A stretch of DNA of 64,000 bases from Burhinus oedicnemus (taxonomy: Eukaryota > Chordata > Aves > Charadriiformes > Burhinidae), in the NCBI GenBank assembly GCA_008921705.1, contig VFFE01007192.1, forward strand, positions 1,266,648-1,330,647. Reading direction: 5' to 3'. Under the pieces are notes generated by a model. That model saw nothing but the letters and a program-made list of their open reading frames with translations. It did not search any database and was not told the origin of the DNA. This document shows, one piece after another, positions 33,651 through 46,969 of this stretch. Position numbers and translations under genes: made by a program. Numbering within the stretch: position 1 is the first letter of the stretch; each line of letters begins with the position of its first letter.

Positions 33651-35894
33651 CCTTTTCCATACAATTATTCTATGTATTGCCCTGAATATTACTTTGCAGT
33701 TACAGAACCACCTCTGACTTCTGTTCCTAGAGCAGATTATATTTAATCATTGAGATTTTTAAAGAAACATTGACAGCATTTTCTTTTTTAAATTTTGCAT
33801 TTCACTTGAAGTATGAGTGGCAGTGGATTTCTTCAATCTCTTTTTTTAATCAGAAGCCAAATAACCAAACGGCAATGCAGAACTCCTACACTGAGAGGAG
33901 GGAGCGGGGGGAGAGAGGGAGAGAGGATGGAAAAGAATTTAGGAAAAGAATGAATTTTCTATCCACAGTTTGAATCTCTGGCAAACAGTTTGTTCCAATT
34001 TTAATTTCAGTCCAATCTGATTCAAATTATTTGTTTTTTCATTATATGACTGCCTCGCAGTCAAGTGTTTATCTCTGCACCCCGATGTATTTTGTATACA
34101 CACTGAAGATGAAGCTTTATTCCATGCCTAGCCATTATTGGATTAAGAGCTGGGGGAAGGAAGGGTGAAGATGCTTACACTCAGTGTGTTTTGATGACTC
34201 ATTTTACACTGAAAAGTTGCCAGATATGCATCATTTCCATTTGCTGGGAAATGCTGTTTCAGTCAACTGAAATTGTTTTTGATCTAGGGTGGGGGTCTTC
34301 AGCCTACAAGCAAATGGAGACCACATGGTAATTATCCTCATGTCGATGCCAAAGCCAAAAATGCTGCTGTTTTAAAAAAGCAGCACCAAAAGAAGAGAAG
34401 CTGTGCAGCGAGAATCTGTTTGCATCTGGAGTATAATGAAAGAGATGGCGAAGACCACAAAGTAGGTGGGATGAAACAAGAAAAATTAATGTGTATCTTC
34501 TTCAAGTGATCAAAACCAAAGTCAGTGGCACTGAAGCACCTGAAGCACCACGCTGCCTTAAGTACAGTAATGCTAAATAAAACTTTGCAAAGGTAATTTA
34601 GGTAGCTGGGAAACCGGAGCACTTTCTGGTTTGGAAGGAATACATAGATTTTACATAACCTCTGTTCTTCCCACTATCTTAAGGATGAAGATTAGATACT
34701 TGTCAGAGATCTGATTTCAAAGAATTTCTGAGGCATTTTTATTGCGCTACTTTTTAAAGAGGTGGAGCTGCTAGTGGTTTTATAATGGAAACATTTGCTA
34801 TTTACAGGCTTTAATTTAATTGCTTAATTGCTGCTTCTGAATGCAAAGGACTGGAACTTGAGCCAAGAGTCGTTTTTCTCAAAGAAAATATTTATTAAAA
34901 TAAAAGCAAGCTTTCACCATATCATACAAGCTGGAAATTGAAGCAGAGCTGGTTGAGAAAACCAAGTCAACTGCTCAGCCACACTGGAACAAGAAACCAA
35001 AGACGATGCTTCTCTGAGCTTCCTCCCTGCCCCCAACAGCCCATCCTTAGTTTTAGTGACTTTGTAGGAAGAAATCTCAACAGTTTTCTGCCTCTTCAGG
35101 AATGTCCATTAATACAGACCTTAAGTTCCTTAGGGGAAACGTACTTTCTCTTAATGGTTAAGAACAGGTCATGGAAAGGATTTACAGTGTTGCCTATGTA
35201 AGGTACGTAAGTGCTTAGTGAAATTCAGAAAGAAATCTAAATGGGTGCTGTGCCTAACTTCTTTTGACAGTATTATGTTACTAGGTGCCTTGCCTATCAA
35301 AAATACATACCTAAATACACATGCAAATTCAGCATGTGATTGCAGTAATATTCTGATGGTCATCAGCTAATAAAAAACCCATATAAATCAGGTTTTCGAT
35401 GCAGGAGAATAATTTCTAAGGCACAAATAGCATTGCCTAAATAAGGTCTTCTCTTTTTGGATTCCTAGTTTGACAGTTTACAGCTGCCTTTACATATTAG
35501 AGATAACAGGAGGAAAAAATAGATGTATGGAAATCAGACACGTTATAGAGATAGAGCTATCTTATTTCACAGGGCTACCTCGCTAGATGATCCTTTCTTG
35601 GCTCACATCTCATATGACACACCCGCATGTGAACATCTAGCCATAATGGACTTGTTTTTTAATTTCTCACATCCTCAGCTGGCACTGAGCTGAAGAATAC
35701 AGGTGATTCCAAAGAGGTTGTTCATTGCTTCTCTTCTGTGGAGAGCTCGATTTTCAAAAATTTGTGGAGGGTTTATCTTCAACCATGGGAAGCAGAGGTA
35801 GTGTGCCCACTGATTATTAAAGAAGTATTTAACACACCAATACAAAGTGTTATGATAATATATTAAGGACTATCCTGTACATCGTTGCTCTAAT

Positions 35895-35965
35895 GGGTTC
35901 TAGGAATGAAAAAATTGACATTTGAAGAGCCTAGTGGGTCATCTAACCCATCTGTGGAATATGCC
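35895..35965 (-). mobile_element. Possible decayed CR1-like 3' trace
   Basis: The segment ATTTGAAGAGCCTAGTGGG followed by TCATCTAACCCATCTG resembles the GGTCATCTAGTCCAACC block that marks CR1 3' ends on the reverse strand, preceded by an AGGAATGAAAA region. There is no terminal CATAGAAT repeat and no ORF2 segment, so the call is weak. Confidence 0.25.
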
Positions 35966-36243
35966 AAATTAATAACTATGGGCCCTTGGATGTTATCCCG
36001 AGAATAAGCTCAGGAACAATAAATAATTTATAGTCCATTTGTTGTTGCAAGTCTTTCATTCTTAGAGATACATTTGGAACAGGAGCCGAATTTAATAGTG
36101 CAAGAAGCACAATAAGAACAGCGGCAAAAAGCTCCTCTTCGGTGTTATCTTTGGACACAATTGTCTGTGCCGAGCTCTGCGTAACTCAGCCAATTCTCAC
36201 TCTTGCACATTCAGGCATGATGTTTAAATTCTCAGTAGACCAT

Positions 36244-36440
36244 TATAAGCTCTGAGTGAAGTTGGTGTAAATCCAGTGTAGCTCCAATGATGTCAGTGAA
36301 TAATGTTATTCTGAATTTACTGCTGTGTAACTGGGAGTGGATTCTGATCTCATCCACTTAATCCTTTCTGTAAATTACTAGGCCAAATCCTGATGGCCTC
36401 ACATAGGCAAAAACTCCTGTTTGTCATCAGCAGAAATTCT
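36244..36440. repeat. Old interspersed repeat with GTGTAAATC and AGGCAAAA modules
   Basis: The segment shows GGTGTAAATCCAGTGTAGC, a CTCCAATGATGTCAGTGAA core, GTGTAACTGGGAGTGGATT, TCTGATCTCA, then GGCCAAATCCTGATGGCC and AGGCAAAAACTCCTG. From memory this word order is characteristic of an ancient repeat widespread in turtle, crocodile and bird DNA, with self-complementary CCATTGA/TCAATGG centres. I do not know its proper family name or whether it is a SINE or a DNA element. Other decayed copies lie at 38631, 54049 and 57678. Confidence 0.5.
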
Positions 36441-38630
36441 GACTGAGCAAACAGTCCTAGGTTGCCCTTTAATCTCTTCTTACTTTTGTAGCTTAGCCAT
36501 GCACTCCTAACAACTCCCTATATCAGCTCATCACTCTTTCTGGAGACTGTGGCAACAAGGACTGAGGATGTAGACACTGGAGATTATTAAAGTAATTTTC
36601 AAGAGCAGAGGTGCTTGATAGGCCAGTGCTTGCTATGTCACCATCCCATACCTCCCCTAGAGAGCTGGGAAATTTTCTGTTTGATATCAGATCTATCCGC
36701 ACCTCAGAAAAATTCACCCTTCATTTCTGCTTCTCAATTATTCTTCATCTCTCAAAATGTTATCCAGGTGTGCTACATTACTACTGCTGTGGCAGAGCAA
36801 TGCAAAGATTGGCAACCTAAAATTCAATTTTTCCAACAGAGCTTATCTGCAGCAAGCTGACAGACAGCTGAACTCCGGCGTGCAAACCTGACCCCTTGGC
36901 ATCAGTGAGTAACATGTGCCCTAACTGCATCCCTCAAAAGCCTTTTCCTCTTGGAAGCAAGCGCTAGCTTGCTGTGCATCTGAAATGAAATAGTAAACTC
37001 TTTGGGCTTGTACTCTGAAGTGCTATTTCAATTGTAGGTGCTGCAAAATAGATGTTTTATACAGTAAAATAATTCTTTTCATGAAAGTTTTATGTTAATT
37101 TTTTCCACTTCATTGCTATCTACAGGGGGATCTCTTTTCATTAATTTTATAACAATAGCCTTATTGCTCCATGTTTTTATTAGATCTAAAATTGGTATAA
37201 AATGAAATATGTTTACAGTTTCGCCGTACAGAAAATGGAAAGAAGGACTTGAAATGAATACAAAGAAATTATATGAAATCTATCTAATTACTATCTGTAA
37301 AACATGTGGGTTTGCAACAAGAAAGTAGTGCAGGAAATAGTGAATCATAAAGGGGGGAGAACAGCTAGATACAACACCCTGCATGCAGCATTATAACTAT
37401 CTGAAAAACAGACAAACGAAGGAGACTAACAATTTCCCACAATTATGTGTCTTTCTAATGCACCAAAACCAAAATTTTACTTAAAGCAACAAAAAATTCT
37501 TCCTAAAGATGGGCCTGCAACTCTGTTCAGATTCTCACAGTACGCTTAAATGAATTGACTGGCCATAACCCAAACCACAGTGACTGGAGATTTAGGGAAA
37601 CATGGCATAGTCACTCTTTTTCCTTGCCTAAATTGTGATAATTTGGTGTTGAAAAAATGCCTCTCACTGTGTCTTGAAGCCCATTGCTGTAATGATTGAT
37701 GATTACAAAATCATTGATTGCAACATCTTGAATGTTTTGTTCTGTTTCGTTTTAAAAGCCTCTGAACTAAAGGGCAAAAGAAAGTTTCCTATCATCTCAT
37801 GCACTCGAGCCTTAGATCTGTGGTAAGATGGTCCCAAACTCTTACCCAAAAGAACACGCGCAATGCTGAAGAAGACAGGGCAGACCAGAGAGGCAATCCC
37901 AGGTGTCAGGGTGCATCCAGGCTATCAAAAGCATGAGGCCTTTGCCAACGGGACCGTCACCAAAATGTTTGGAGTGATGCCGTTTCTGCATAGACATCTG
38001 CGATTGTAGTAGGATCAAGCGGTGCTCGTAATTTTGTACACAGGGGTGGGTGACAGCATGACCATGGCCACCCCCGTTCATTTTCAGCTGCACCTGGGGC
38101 TGTAGCATCGTGCTGGCTGCATTTCGCCTAACCCTCTGGAGCAAGCAAAGCACCAGCAGCCAACGCCTGCAGCCAGCGCTGCCTGCAAAGACCACAAAGC
38201 ATCGCAGTTCCCAACGGGGACAAAAGTACCTTCTAGGGTCCCACCGGTGTTGTTTAAGCATTGCTTAATGAAAAGGAAACTTTAGTTTAAAGAAAATGTT
38301 GCCATTTTTTCTTCTCCCTTGAAGCTTCAGCTGGAGGTGATTTTGTTCAACTATCTTCGTCAATTAATCAGTAGTAGAGAGGGCAAGTAAGTCTAGAAGG
38401 GAATTGCTGAATACTTTCTTTGTCTTCCTACAGCAGAAAACCCTTTTCCAACGCAATACACGAAGGATTGCTGTGCTAGTTTAGACTGTTTTGCAATGCC
38501 AGGCCTAAGCTGGTGTCAACAGCACATGACAACAGCCACCCCGAAAAACTCTTGTATTTCCTTTGCAAAGTCTTCACTTCTGGAAGAAGATTTAAGATTT
38601 GCAATTCAGCTACAATATTACTTAATCTGA

Positions 38631-38680
38631 CCAAGTGACTTCGCTGAAGTCAGCGGTGCTGCATTTACAACTGCAGCTTT
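38631..38680. repeat. Fragment of the same old repeat
   Basis: The segment ACCAAGTGACTTCGCTGAAG then TCAGCGGTGCTGCATTTACA carries the ACTTCNCTGAAGTCAG self-complementary core and the ATTTACA block of the family seen at 36244. It is short and diverged. Confidence 0.4.
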
Positions 38681-41254
38681 GAAACAATTGGCTTTTGCAA
38701 AACAGAGATAAAGAAGCTGATGCTTGTCTAAAAGTTTTGGATATTTTTTATTATTTTGCTCATGAATTTAATCATTTTTTATTAACACTGGATGATGGGA
38801 AAGACATAGCTGGCTTTTTAATGCCAACACTAGAAGAATATACTTTTAGGATGACAGTCTAATTTTATTTCTTGACATGCATTTTATTTAGGGAATGATA
38901 CATATCTAGCCCACTCAGCACCTGCTGTCTTCAGACACACCAGCCATTTATGTCAATTATTTAGGGTTCCCCTTTAGGCTCTGAAGAGCAGGTCTTCCAC
39001 TGCAGAATCCCCTTCTACCCTCATTCAGTTTTTATCAGATTCTCATCTCAAACTCCTACCGCAGCCAGTTGTGCAGGACGGGTCAAGAAATAAGGAACAG
39101 ACTGCTTTCTGTGCTGGCGAGATGCCCCAAGGAGCTCTAGCTCTGGAATTCAGGCTCTGGAAACGTTCATTCCTTTCATTTCATCACATGTTCCTTTTTG
39201 TTTAATGAAGTGTTCAAAATTCATTTGCACCAGCACACCAACTGGCTTTGCCATAGTATAATCATTGTGAAGAGCTACACAAACCTGCAACAAAGACTTC
39301 TGAAGTCATCTAAAACTATTTTTGACAAGTTGGTTCAAAACAAAACAAGGACCATAACTTTTTTCTTTATGGAATTTTAGGGGGAAATTCTTCCAACCAT
39401 AAATTGAAAATTACGTTACACGAAACGTTTCAACTTAACAAACCAAAGCGCATTCCTAGCAACTGGTATTTAAATAAGAGTAGCTTTGACAAAGGACTCT
39501 GGTGACACTAGCTGCTTCATTAAGAGCTACAGGAATCGAGAATGTTTCCTGCTTTTCTGCCATAATGCTGTCAGCTGCCAACTGTACAAACTCACTGCGT
39601 GCTAGCTCTGCGGTACCGCAGCGATGGATTTGTTTTACATACTCTTCCTCTGGGCTCGTGCTGCAGACATGCGGTTTAGGGGACGAGTGCTCACAGTGGC
39701 CTCAGTTTCTGGTCCTACTTTAGGGGTTTTTTAGTCCTAGCCCCAGCGATCCATGCATGAGGTCAGTGGACAACAGCAGGGGATGTGCATGCTTTGGGGC
39801 ACAGATTATTACCCTGAAGTGAGGTAGTAACACAAAACGTTGGTGTTGTGACTACAGGTAATTTAAGAACATAATGTCAATTCTTTGACAGAGCAGTAAA
39901 TACTGGGAGTTCTTTCTAAAAGAAATCCTAAAAGTTATACAGTATTTCTCTGAAAATGGTTTCTTTATCACTGTTGCCCTACTTGTAGACAAAAATGGCT
40001 GTAGTCTGCATCAGAGAAGCGCTAAGGGCAGATCTTCATTAACTCCCTCTGACTGTTGTGCTCAGCAGGCATGTACAGCTGCTGGTCCTCAACTAGCTCT
40101 GGGTTCTTCTAGCATATTTTTGGATGAGCAGGATGCATAACTTTAAAAAGAAAACATTTGCCAGACCACACATCATTTCATTTTTGCAGGCCTTGTGTTT
40201 AATAAACTATTACTTCTTCCACAACACTGTAATATTTTCCACAACACTTCACTTTTCCAAAGCATTGTCCAAACCTCCTCTAGGCTCTGCAGCAGCCAGT
40301 ACTGAAATTCTCACATGATTTATTTTCCCAGGCACCTTTAGTTCTCTCATGGATATTAAAAGAGTGAGAGTTTTAAATATACACATATATAAAAAAGAAA
40401 ATACTTTTCGACAATTACAGAAAAGTCTTACTATTTGTATTTCATTCTTACATATGATTCACTGTCTTTATTTTAGTATGGAGTTAACTTAATATCCTGT
40501 GTGTTTCCTCATTCAAGAATGTGTTCTGTTTTGCCTTTGATTTCCTACTTAATCCACTCTAAAACTAGTGGTTTTTTAAACAATGATGATACAAAAAACC
40601 TGAATTTGATTGTGCTTCTTGGAAGATCTGCCCATAAAAGAATGGCCACATTGCATTGTTGTTCTTCTGCTCTGTGAGTATAAGGATATAGAAAGCAAAA
40701 ATGGAAATACAGATGCTGAAAGTGCTATGCTGTGCCAGCTATTTGGACTGTAAAATTTCTTTTTAAGTATTTTCATAACTGTATTTTTAGGCAGGAAAAG
40801 TTATTTCTTGTTTTCAAAAAAAACATTAAAAATAACTTTAGTAAGAAAAACTTTAAAACAGTGTCAAGTATGGCACTTCAAAGTAAACTTTTTTATAATT
40901 TTAATGTCCAGAATTAGACACATTAATAATTTTTTTTAAATCTCCATTTCCAGAGTTTATAAAAACCTGTATCCACCATTCATTTCAGGTATGTCTGAAA
41001 TTTTCCAGGACTGTATGAGGAAGCTCCACATAAGTGTGGAGGAAACTGCCAACTTTTTGTCACCAAAGTCTGAATTATCTTACTTGGGAATGTCGTGTAA
41101 AGTACTAATTATGTAAGACTAACTGCTACATATGGAGGTTATAAGCAACAAAAACACACTTCAGTGACTGTACTCAGATTTAGTGATTGGCCTGAGAATG
41201 TGTATATTTTATGTATATATTTTAAGTCATACTGAGCAAGCAAACTCACAGATG

Positions 41255-41340
41255 CATAAAAATGTTGGTTGGATGGGACCTCTGCAGATCATCGAGTCCT
41301 CCCTCCCACTCAGAGCCAGCAAGTTGCTTCCTTATCGATG
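41255..41340 (-). mobile_element. CR1 3' fragment, short and diverged
   Basis: TGTTGGTTGGATGGGACC followed by TCTGCAGATCATCGAGTCC and CACTCAGAGCCAGCAAGTTG matches the CR1 3' UTR in reverse orientation (GGACCTCTGGAGATCATCTAGTCC type). The terminal CATAGAAT repeat is lost. The wording differs from the 41629 copy, so it is a separate, probably older insertion about 290 bp away. Confidence 0.6.
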
Positions 41341-41628
41341 CCTACGTTTGATGAAGATAATACAGCACTTCCTCTCAAAAGACATAAACTGGAACATCTG
41401 AAGTTTTAGTTGGGTTGCTTTTCCACATCACAGGCTGAGATCAGCCCATTTGTGTGATTTCAGCAAGACATCACAAACCAGGACACGAGATGAGGTTCCA
41501 CCAAGCTAGACTGGGGGCATACACTGATTGCAGTGCTCAGACACTGGCCACGGTCTATGTGTTTGTCAGTAGCATTTCAAAGAATTATTTTGGACATTTT
41601 TAAGGCCAAAAGATCATCCCATAGAAAG

Positions 41629-42124
41629 ATCATAGAAATCATAGAATCATAGAATAGTTAAAGTTGGAAGGGAGCATAAAAATCATCTAGTTCCAATCCC
41701 CTGCCATGGCCAGGGACACCTCCCACTACACCAGGTTGCTCAAAGCCCCATCCAACCTGGCCTTGAACACTTCCAGGGATGGGGCATCCACAACTTCCCT
41801 GGGAAACCTGTTCCAGTGCCTCACCACCCTCACAGTAAAGAATTTCTTCCTGACATCTAATCTAAATCTACCTTCTTCCAGTTTGAAGCCATTACCCCTC
41901 GTCCTATCACTATACTCCCTGATAAAGAATCCCTCCCCATCTTTCCTGTAGGCCCTCTTTAGGTACGGGAAGGCCGCAATAAGGTCTCCTCGAAGCCTTC
42001 TCTTTTCCAGGCTGAACAACCCCAACTCTCTCAGCCTGTCCTCATAAGGAGAGGTGCTCCAGCCTTCTGATCATCTTCGTGGCCCTCCTCTGGACTCGCT
42101 CCAACAGGTCCATGTCCTTATGTT
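41629..42124 (-). mobile_element. CR1 LINE 3' fragment (youngest-looking copy)
   Basis: This is the longest and cleanest modern-type CR1 copy. It begins with several CATAGAATC units at its 3' end (about 41629-41656) and runs through the whole 3' UTR and into ORF2 on the minus strand. The reverse frame at 41726-42025 reads [19 protein letters not shown], later [20 protein letters not shown] and [20 protein letters not shown]. Homology ends abruptly at about 42124 (GGTCCATGTCCTTATG). The close match to the J-type CR1 consensus of Neoaves suggests a relatively recent, now inert insertion. Confidence 0.96.
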
Positions 42125-44684
42125 GAGATTAGACTCTCCCCATAGATTCTTACCATAAGCTCATAATCCTGAGCTAAGCTAGGATATATTGTGGAGAACA
42201 CTGTACATCCTGATTAGAAATTTCAAGTTCTGAAGACTCAACTACACTTTATTACGTAGTTTCGGTGATTAATTAACCTCACTACACAAACTGTGCCACT
42301 TACTTTAATTCTAAATTCTTCTCGCTCTAGCTCTCCAACACTGCATTTTGCTAAGAATGTGTTTGCTGGAGCAATTCATCATCAGAATTTCATGTTTCTG
42401 CCCTAATAGTACCAGATAGCAAGATAGCTTTTTACATGCCTTATTTTATAGTCACAGTCATATTTAAAGCAGAGATTTGTCTGATTGTGGTTTGTTAGAT
42501 AAATACCCCCTATCAGAAATGTTAACACACAAGTCCCCTACAATCACATACGCCTGTGCACGTGCATACACACACACACAGAGGTATTTAGTTTCTCTTT
42601 AGCCCTTCTTACCAAGCTAAATTAATCTAATGATTTATAACTTTCAAGGGCAGATTTTTATGTATTTTACTATGTCAAATGTCATATTTTATCATTCACA
42701 AAAACACAGACTATCAAACCACAATAACAGCAAACACAGCTATCACACAGCAGTGCTTTTATTTGAAAAATTATTTTTTATCTTTTTTGTCCCTGTGGAC
42801 AATTACAGAACAGATGTCATGGTGCTGACTCAAATAGTTTTATCTTATAAGTCAGGTTAATGCCCAGATAATTTAAATTAGTAATTTGCTGGAGGAAGAG
42901 TCAACCAACTTGTCCAGCTCTCACTGAGGGTGCTCAACAGAGGTATTAGTTTCAAACCCAGGAATTTCAAATCTATGGGGATCTTACATCTCCCATCAGG
43001 AGCAGATATAGTAGGGATGCAGGAGAGCTGGGTGACGAAGCGGGAGGTAACCCTGCTGGCATCGCCAGTACAGCCTATTCTCTATGTTATTATTGCTAAA
43101 GTTACTTCCTCCGGCAGCCTGGCTCCCAGCAGTGAATGAAATACCACATCGCCTTCATACCTTTTCTTTAGATGCATGCAGATGCTAAAGAATAAGTTGC
43201 ATACTGTGACATACATGTTAACAACATATTAACTAGTATCTACCATATCAGCACATTTTTTGTAATGATTGCTCTGCTAAAAGGGTAAATGGCCTACTCT
43301 CTGGGTCATGCCATATAAAGAAATTCTCATACACCTCCACAAAAGTTATCTGCAAAGGTTAATCCATCCTTAATGTATTTCTTGGGAGGTGGGTTTTTTT
43401 AGGAATTTTGACCCCAGATCTATTTCAACAGCAAGAAACAAAGACTCCTAACAATGTGGAAAATTTTGTCTTCAGTAGTGCATATGGTGTTTACGAAACT
43501 CTCTCTATTTCCTTAAAATGTAAAAGACAAACAGATTTTATAGGCTGGTAAAAAACAGTGGACATAATAAGCCTGGCATTCTGAAGTAAACAGTTGATGG
43601 ATCCATTTGAGGTGTGAAATATGCTCTAACACAAAGCAAGCCAAAATACATCCAACCAGTTAATGTGGTTAGATATTTCTGTTCATTAAATGAGTATTTT
43701 AGTTTGGACCAGTAATGGATTTGTAATAGAATATTATTGTAGGCTTTGGTTATGTTTACTTTTAGGGGGTTTTATGATTTAAAGAGTAATGCTTTGATTC
43801 TTGCAATTGTGTGATCCTTTGCATTAACTGCTTGGCATGATCATTAACATAAAATAGACAAGTAGATAAGGACCATACAGAGGTAGTTCTTAGCTAGTTT
43901 TGTTGGCTTCTTTGTTTAATCAGAACATGCAGATTTTCTTCCATAAATTAAAGTCACATTTGAAATTGTGGCTGGACATAAATTTCTCATAATATCTTGA
44001 GGTGCAAAACCATGATGGCAGAATGGAGCATCCAGTAGAAAGATGATACTGGGAGTTAATCATCTTAATTACATCTTATTCTGAAGTTCCATTTCTCAAA
44101 CTCCGCTTCTCGGTGATTAGATTTTATTATGCCTTTATGGAAAGGTCAAAAAGCTCACACTACCAAATAGCTGTTCAGTGTTTAAATGTATATCTATAGT
44201 GATCTTCTCTTCTAAACTTGTTAAGTTTAATTCCTTGCGTATAATCAGACTTGCCTAGTAGTTTTTATTTCACTGTACTGTATTTTCATCATTTTCTCAA
44301 ATTTCCAATTTCCTCCTGAAATCCAACTATCCCACTTGGACATAAAATTTTACACTCAGCATTACATGTATGGGCACAGCCACTTCTCTACCTGGTGCCC
44401 TGGTTTGTATCTCCAAGATCCAAGATATCTGCAGATGCCTGCGGGACATTTTGCTTTCTTGTCCATGGCGTTCCTCTGAGCATTCACCTCGAGGCAATTA
44501 CCATAGATTACTAAATACATCCCTGTGTGACTGTTTGCCAAGACAGTCTCCCATCCTCAAACCAGAACTTGCAATTTTGCTCCATGTGTATTATTTTCTG
44601 TTTAGTTTTATGAAAATACATCCTGCTCGTGGTGACAACTTAATTAAGCCATTCAGCTTGCACAGCACAGGTAACTTCCTTATT
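42125..44684. other. Non-coding stretch between CR1 copies
   Basis: No gene is recognised. A short CA run lies at 42567-42581. The sequence is AT-rich, with a slightly more GC-balanced patch near 42990-43100. The donor-like site GGGAGGTAACC near 43047 has no credible acceptor partner. Confidence 0.5.
42567..42581. repeat. Short CA dinucleotide repeat
   Basis: About seven CA units preceded by GTGCATA. No functional context is visible. Confidence 0.8.
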
Positions 44685-44945
44685 TACTACCCTGCCAATT
44701 TCTCTGTCATCTGCACACATTATTAGCACAGATGTGATGTCAGTGTCTAGATTATCTTTCATCAGATGAGGCCACTCTCTGGTGAGCCCACTAAAAAGGC
44801 CAGGCTTTTTTTTATATGTTCCTAATAATAACTCCATTTTGTATCTATAAGTGACCCAGGTTTCAATCCTTTCCATATTAATTCCATGTAGTACAAGCTT
44901 TTTAATGAAACCATGACATGGTTCCAAGTTAGTATTGCAATCTCA
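44685..44945 (-). mobile_element. Ancient CR1 fragment: reverse transcriptase domain
   Basis: On the minus strand the frame 44640-44927 aligns in order with CR1-type reverse transcriptase. It shows FIKKLVLHGINMERIETWV near the start and ends near the catalytic region, where ADD and then GRVV are seen where CR1 has an F/Y-ADD motif. The DNA contains the hallmarks CATATTAATTCCATGTAG and TTTTTAATGAAACCATGACA. It is internal ORF2 sequence without a CR1 3' end, more diverged than the copies at 21951 or 41629, and resembles a CR1 group also common in turtles. Translation is interrupted and it cannot be active. Confidence 0.75.
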
Positions 44946-46771
44946 GATAAAACCCTGTCTTCTGGGAAATAAGCTTTCCTATAAATGCTGTGCAGGTGGG
45001 GACTGATGGGGATTGATATCACCTTATTCAGCTTCCTCCTTCACTCTGTGCTAGGGAGGTCCAGGAGGAGCGTCCTGGCTCAACAGCGGGTCAAGAGTTT
45101 CCCATATTCATCCCTTCATGCCACAGTATGTGCCCTGTCTGTAGGGACCAACCTGAGAATTAATGAGTTCAGAGGGTTGTCAATACCTGCTTCCTCAATC
45201 GTTCTGTTCTGGCAGTGTTCAAAAACACATAGCTAGCTCCATTCATTTACTGGGATTTACTTTTACACTCTAAATTAGATACTGGATGAAGATGTGGCTA
45301 GAAGTTTCATATGTGCACACACTTGTATCATACTATTTCGAGTGGTGAAAACTGATAAATACTGCAGCTGCAGAGCCAGGCCTCAGCACGCTAGGCGTTA
45401 ATCAAATCAAAACAGAAGAAGTAGTCCTCGTCCAAAGGGAGTTACATAGCCCCAAAGCCTAGGAGTCTGTCTTTTTGTTCCACATATGCTTTCTAGTACT
45501 CTCAGCTCTTCATAAGATTTCTCATTAGTAGTCTCGCACTTTAATGCATCAAGGTCATTACATGTGAAACTATCAAACAAAATGCAAGACATCAACTTCC
45601 TTTAAGATGAACATGAAAGGTCTGGTCTTCTACAGTGCAAAACATGCTCTGGGCAATTCTGAAAGACTCAGAGGTACACTGTTTGCCGTGTCAACTCAGG
45701 ACTTCCAGCATCTCTGAAGAAGTACTTGAACCCTGCCAGGTGGGGTTCAATAAATAGCTAGCAGTGTATTAATAAAATCATCCTGAGAGCGTGAAAGTCA
45801 TGGCACAACATAAGCAAAAAAGAGCCAAATACTCACCTAATGTAAATTGCTATATTCCCATCAAATATAGTTATGCTGATTTATAGCATCTCCTGAATGT
45901 ATGCATTTTCCATTGGACTTTAAAAGCAGCCAATGGTTTATACATACTTATATTCACACTTTTCAAAAGACTGCATTTAACTTTATCGAGTATCTTTTCC
46001 CGTTTCCATTACACATCTGAGTAAACTGCAGCCAAAGCAGGAAATGCCTACAGCCACTGAAAGGATATCTGCAAATCAAAATTGTCCTAGAAAATTCTGC
46101 CAACTAATAGTCTCCCAGCCTTCTCATAATTATTGTTTTCACTTGTGACACATCCCACTTATCTTCCCTGTATTTTTTTGTCAGCTCCCTTTTGGAGAGA
46201 GCTAGTACCTTCTTCACTTTGTCTTATTTTTTTAAGTCATTCATATCCTGGCTACGAACCTGACTGCTGTCTCTTCACACACCTTAAACCATCCTGATTT
46301 GAAAGCTAGCTGTGCTCAACCTTCTGCTTATGTTTCATTTTCTGGGGCCTCTTTCTCTTCCTTTCCTCTACTCCTAGGCAAGTATTTCCAAAAGGCCAGC
46401 TCCAAAATGCACGCTGGAAATCCTGGGTTTCAAATTATTTTTTTCATAAAAAATAAATCATCATTGTGGTCATCCCTGGGCTCTTTTTGATACACTTAAT
46501 CTACGATGATTTTAGGCCAAACTGAAGGAACTTCAGTAAATATTTTAAAAGCCTTATAATGGTCACGTTAGAGGCTTCCAACGTTTTTCCTCAATCTTGC
46601 CCTACATTTGTTAGCCTGAAGTTAAATTCCCACTTCTGATTTAAATGGGCACAAAGTGCCTGCCAAGAGAACATCTCCATGTACCTACCCTGAACAGTGC
46701 AGAGTCAGACAAATACATCAAAGGCAGTTTGACCGCTGGAAGTGGTAGCAGCCGGTGTCCCCCCTCCGCAG

Positions 46772-46861
46772 CAGTGGCTGTCTCGAGCCTCTCGCCCTGT
46801 GAGGGATTCTGCAGGGCGCCCCGTCATGGCATGCAGACACGCGCCTGTTAGTGGCTTCCAG
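46772..46861 (+). other. Exon-like interval, 90 nt, open in frame
   Basis: The acceptor is GTGTCCCCCCTCCGCAG and the donor is CTTCCAG before GTATGT, both good. The length is exactly 30 codons. The frame that starts with the first base is fully open, beginning QWLSRASRPVRDSAG and ending APVSGFQ. GC and CpG content are clearly higher than in the flanks. The peptide matches no family I know. No flanking exons were recognised, so it may be an alternative exon, an lncRNA exon or a GC-rich islet that happens to have splice sites. Confidence 0.25.
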
Positions 46862-46969
46862 GTATGTTACTGTGATTTCCCAGAGTTTTCAGGAAGATTT
46901 GGGAAATGGAGAAATAGCGTTTAAATGGCCACTCATACTATTTTTTCTGAATCATGTTAAGTGAATAGA

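Larger units (their letters stand above)
33651..41254. other. Long non-coding stretch
   Basis: No gene is recognised. It contains copies of the old CCATTGA/TCAATGG-type repeat at 36244-36440 and 38631-38680, and a possible CR1 3' trace at about 35895-35965. A T/A-rich segment with TTAATTTAATTGCTTAATTGC near 34811-34831 looks like homeodomain-site-rich non-coding DNA. The 139-codon minus frame at 37842-38261 resembles no family I know. Confidence 0.45.

Noticed and set aside
37842..38261. 139-codon minus-strand frame with several cysteines and histidines
   Set aside because: The cysteine and histidine spacing fits no zinc-finger pattern, no splice context is seen, and the frame is of a length that occurs by chance.
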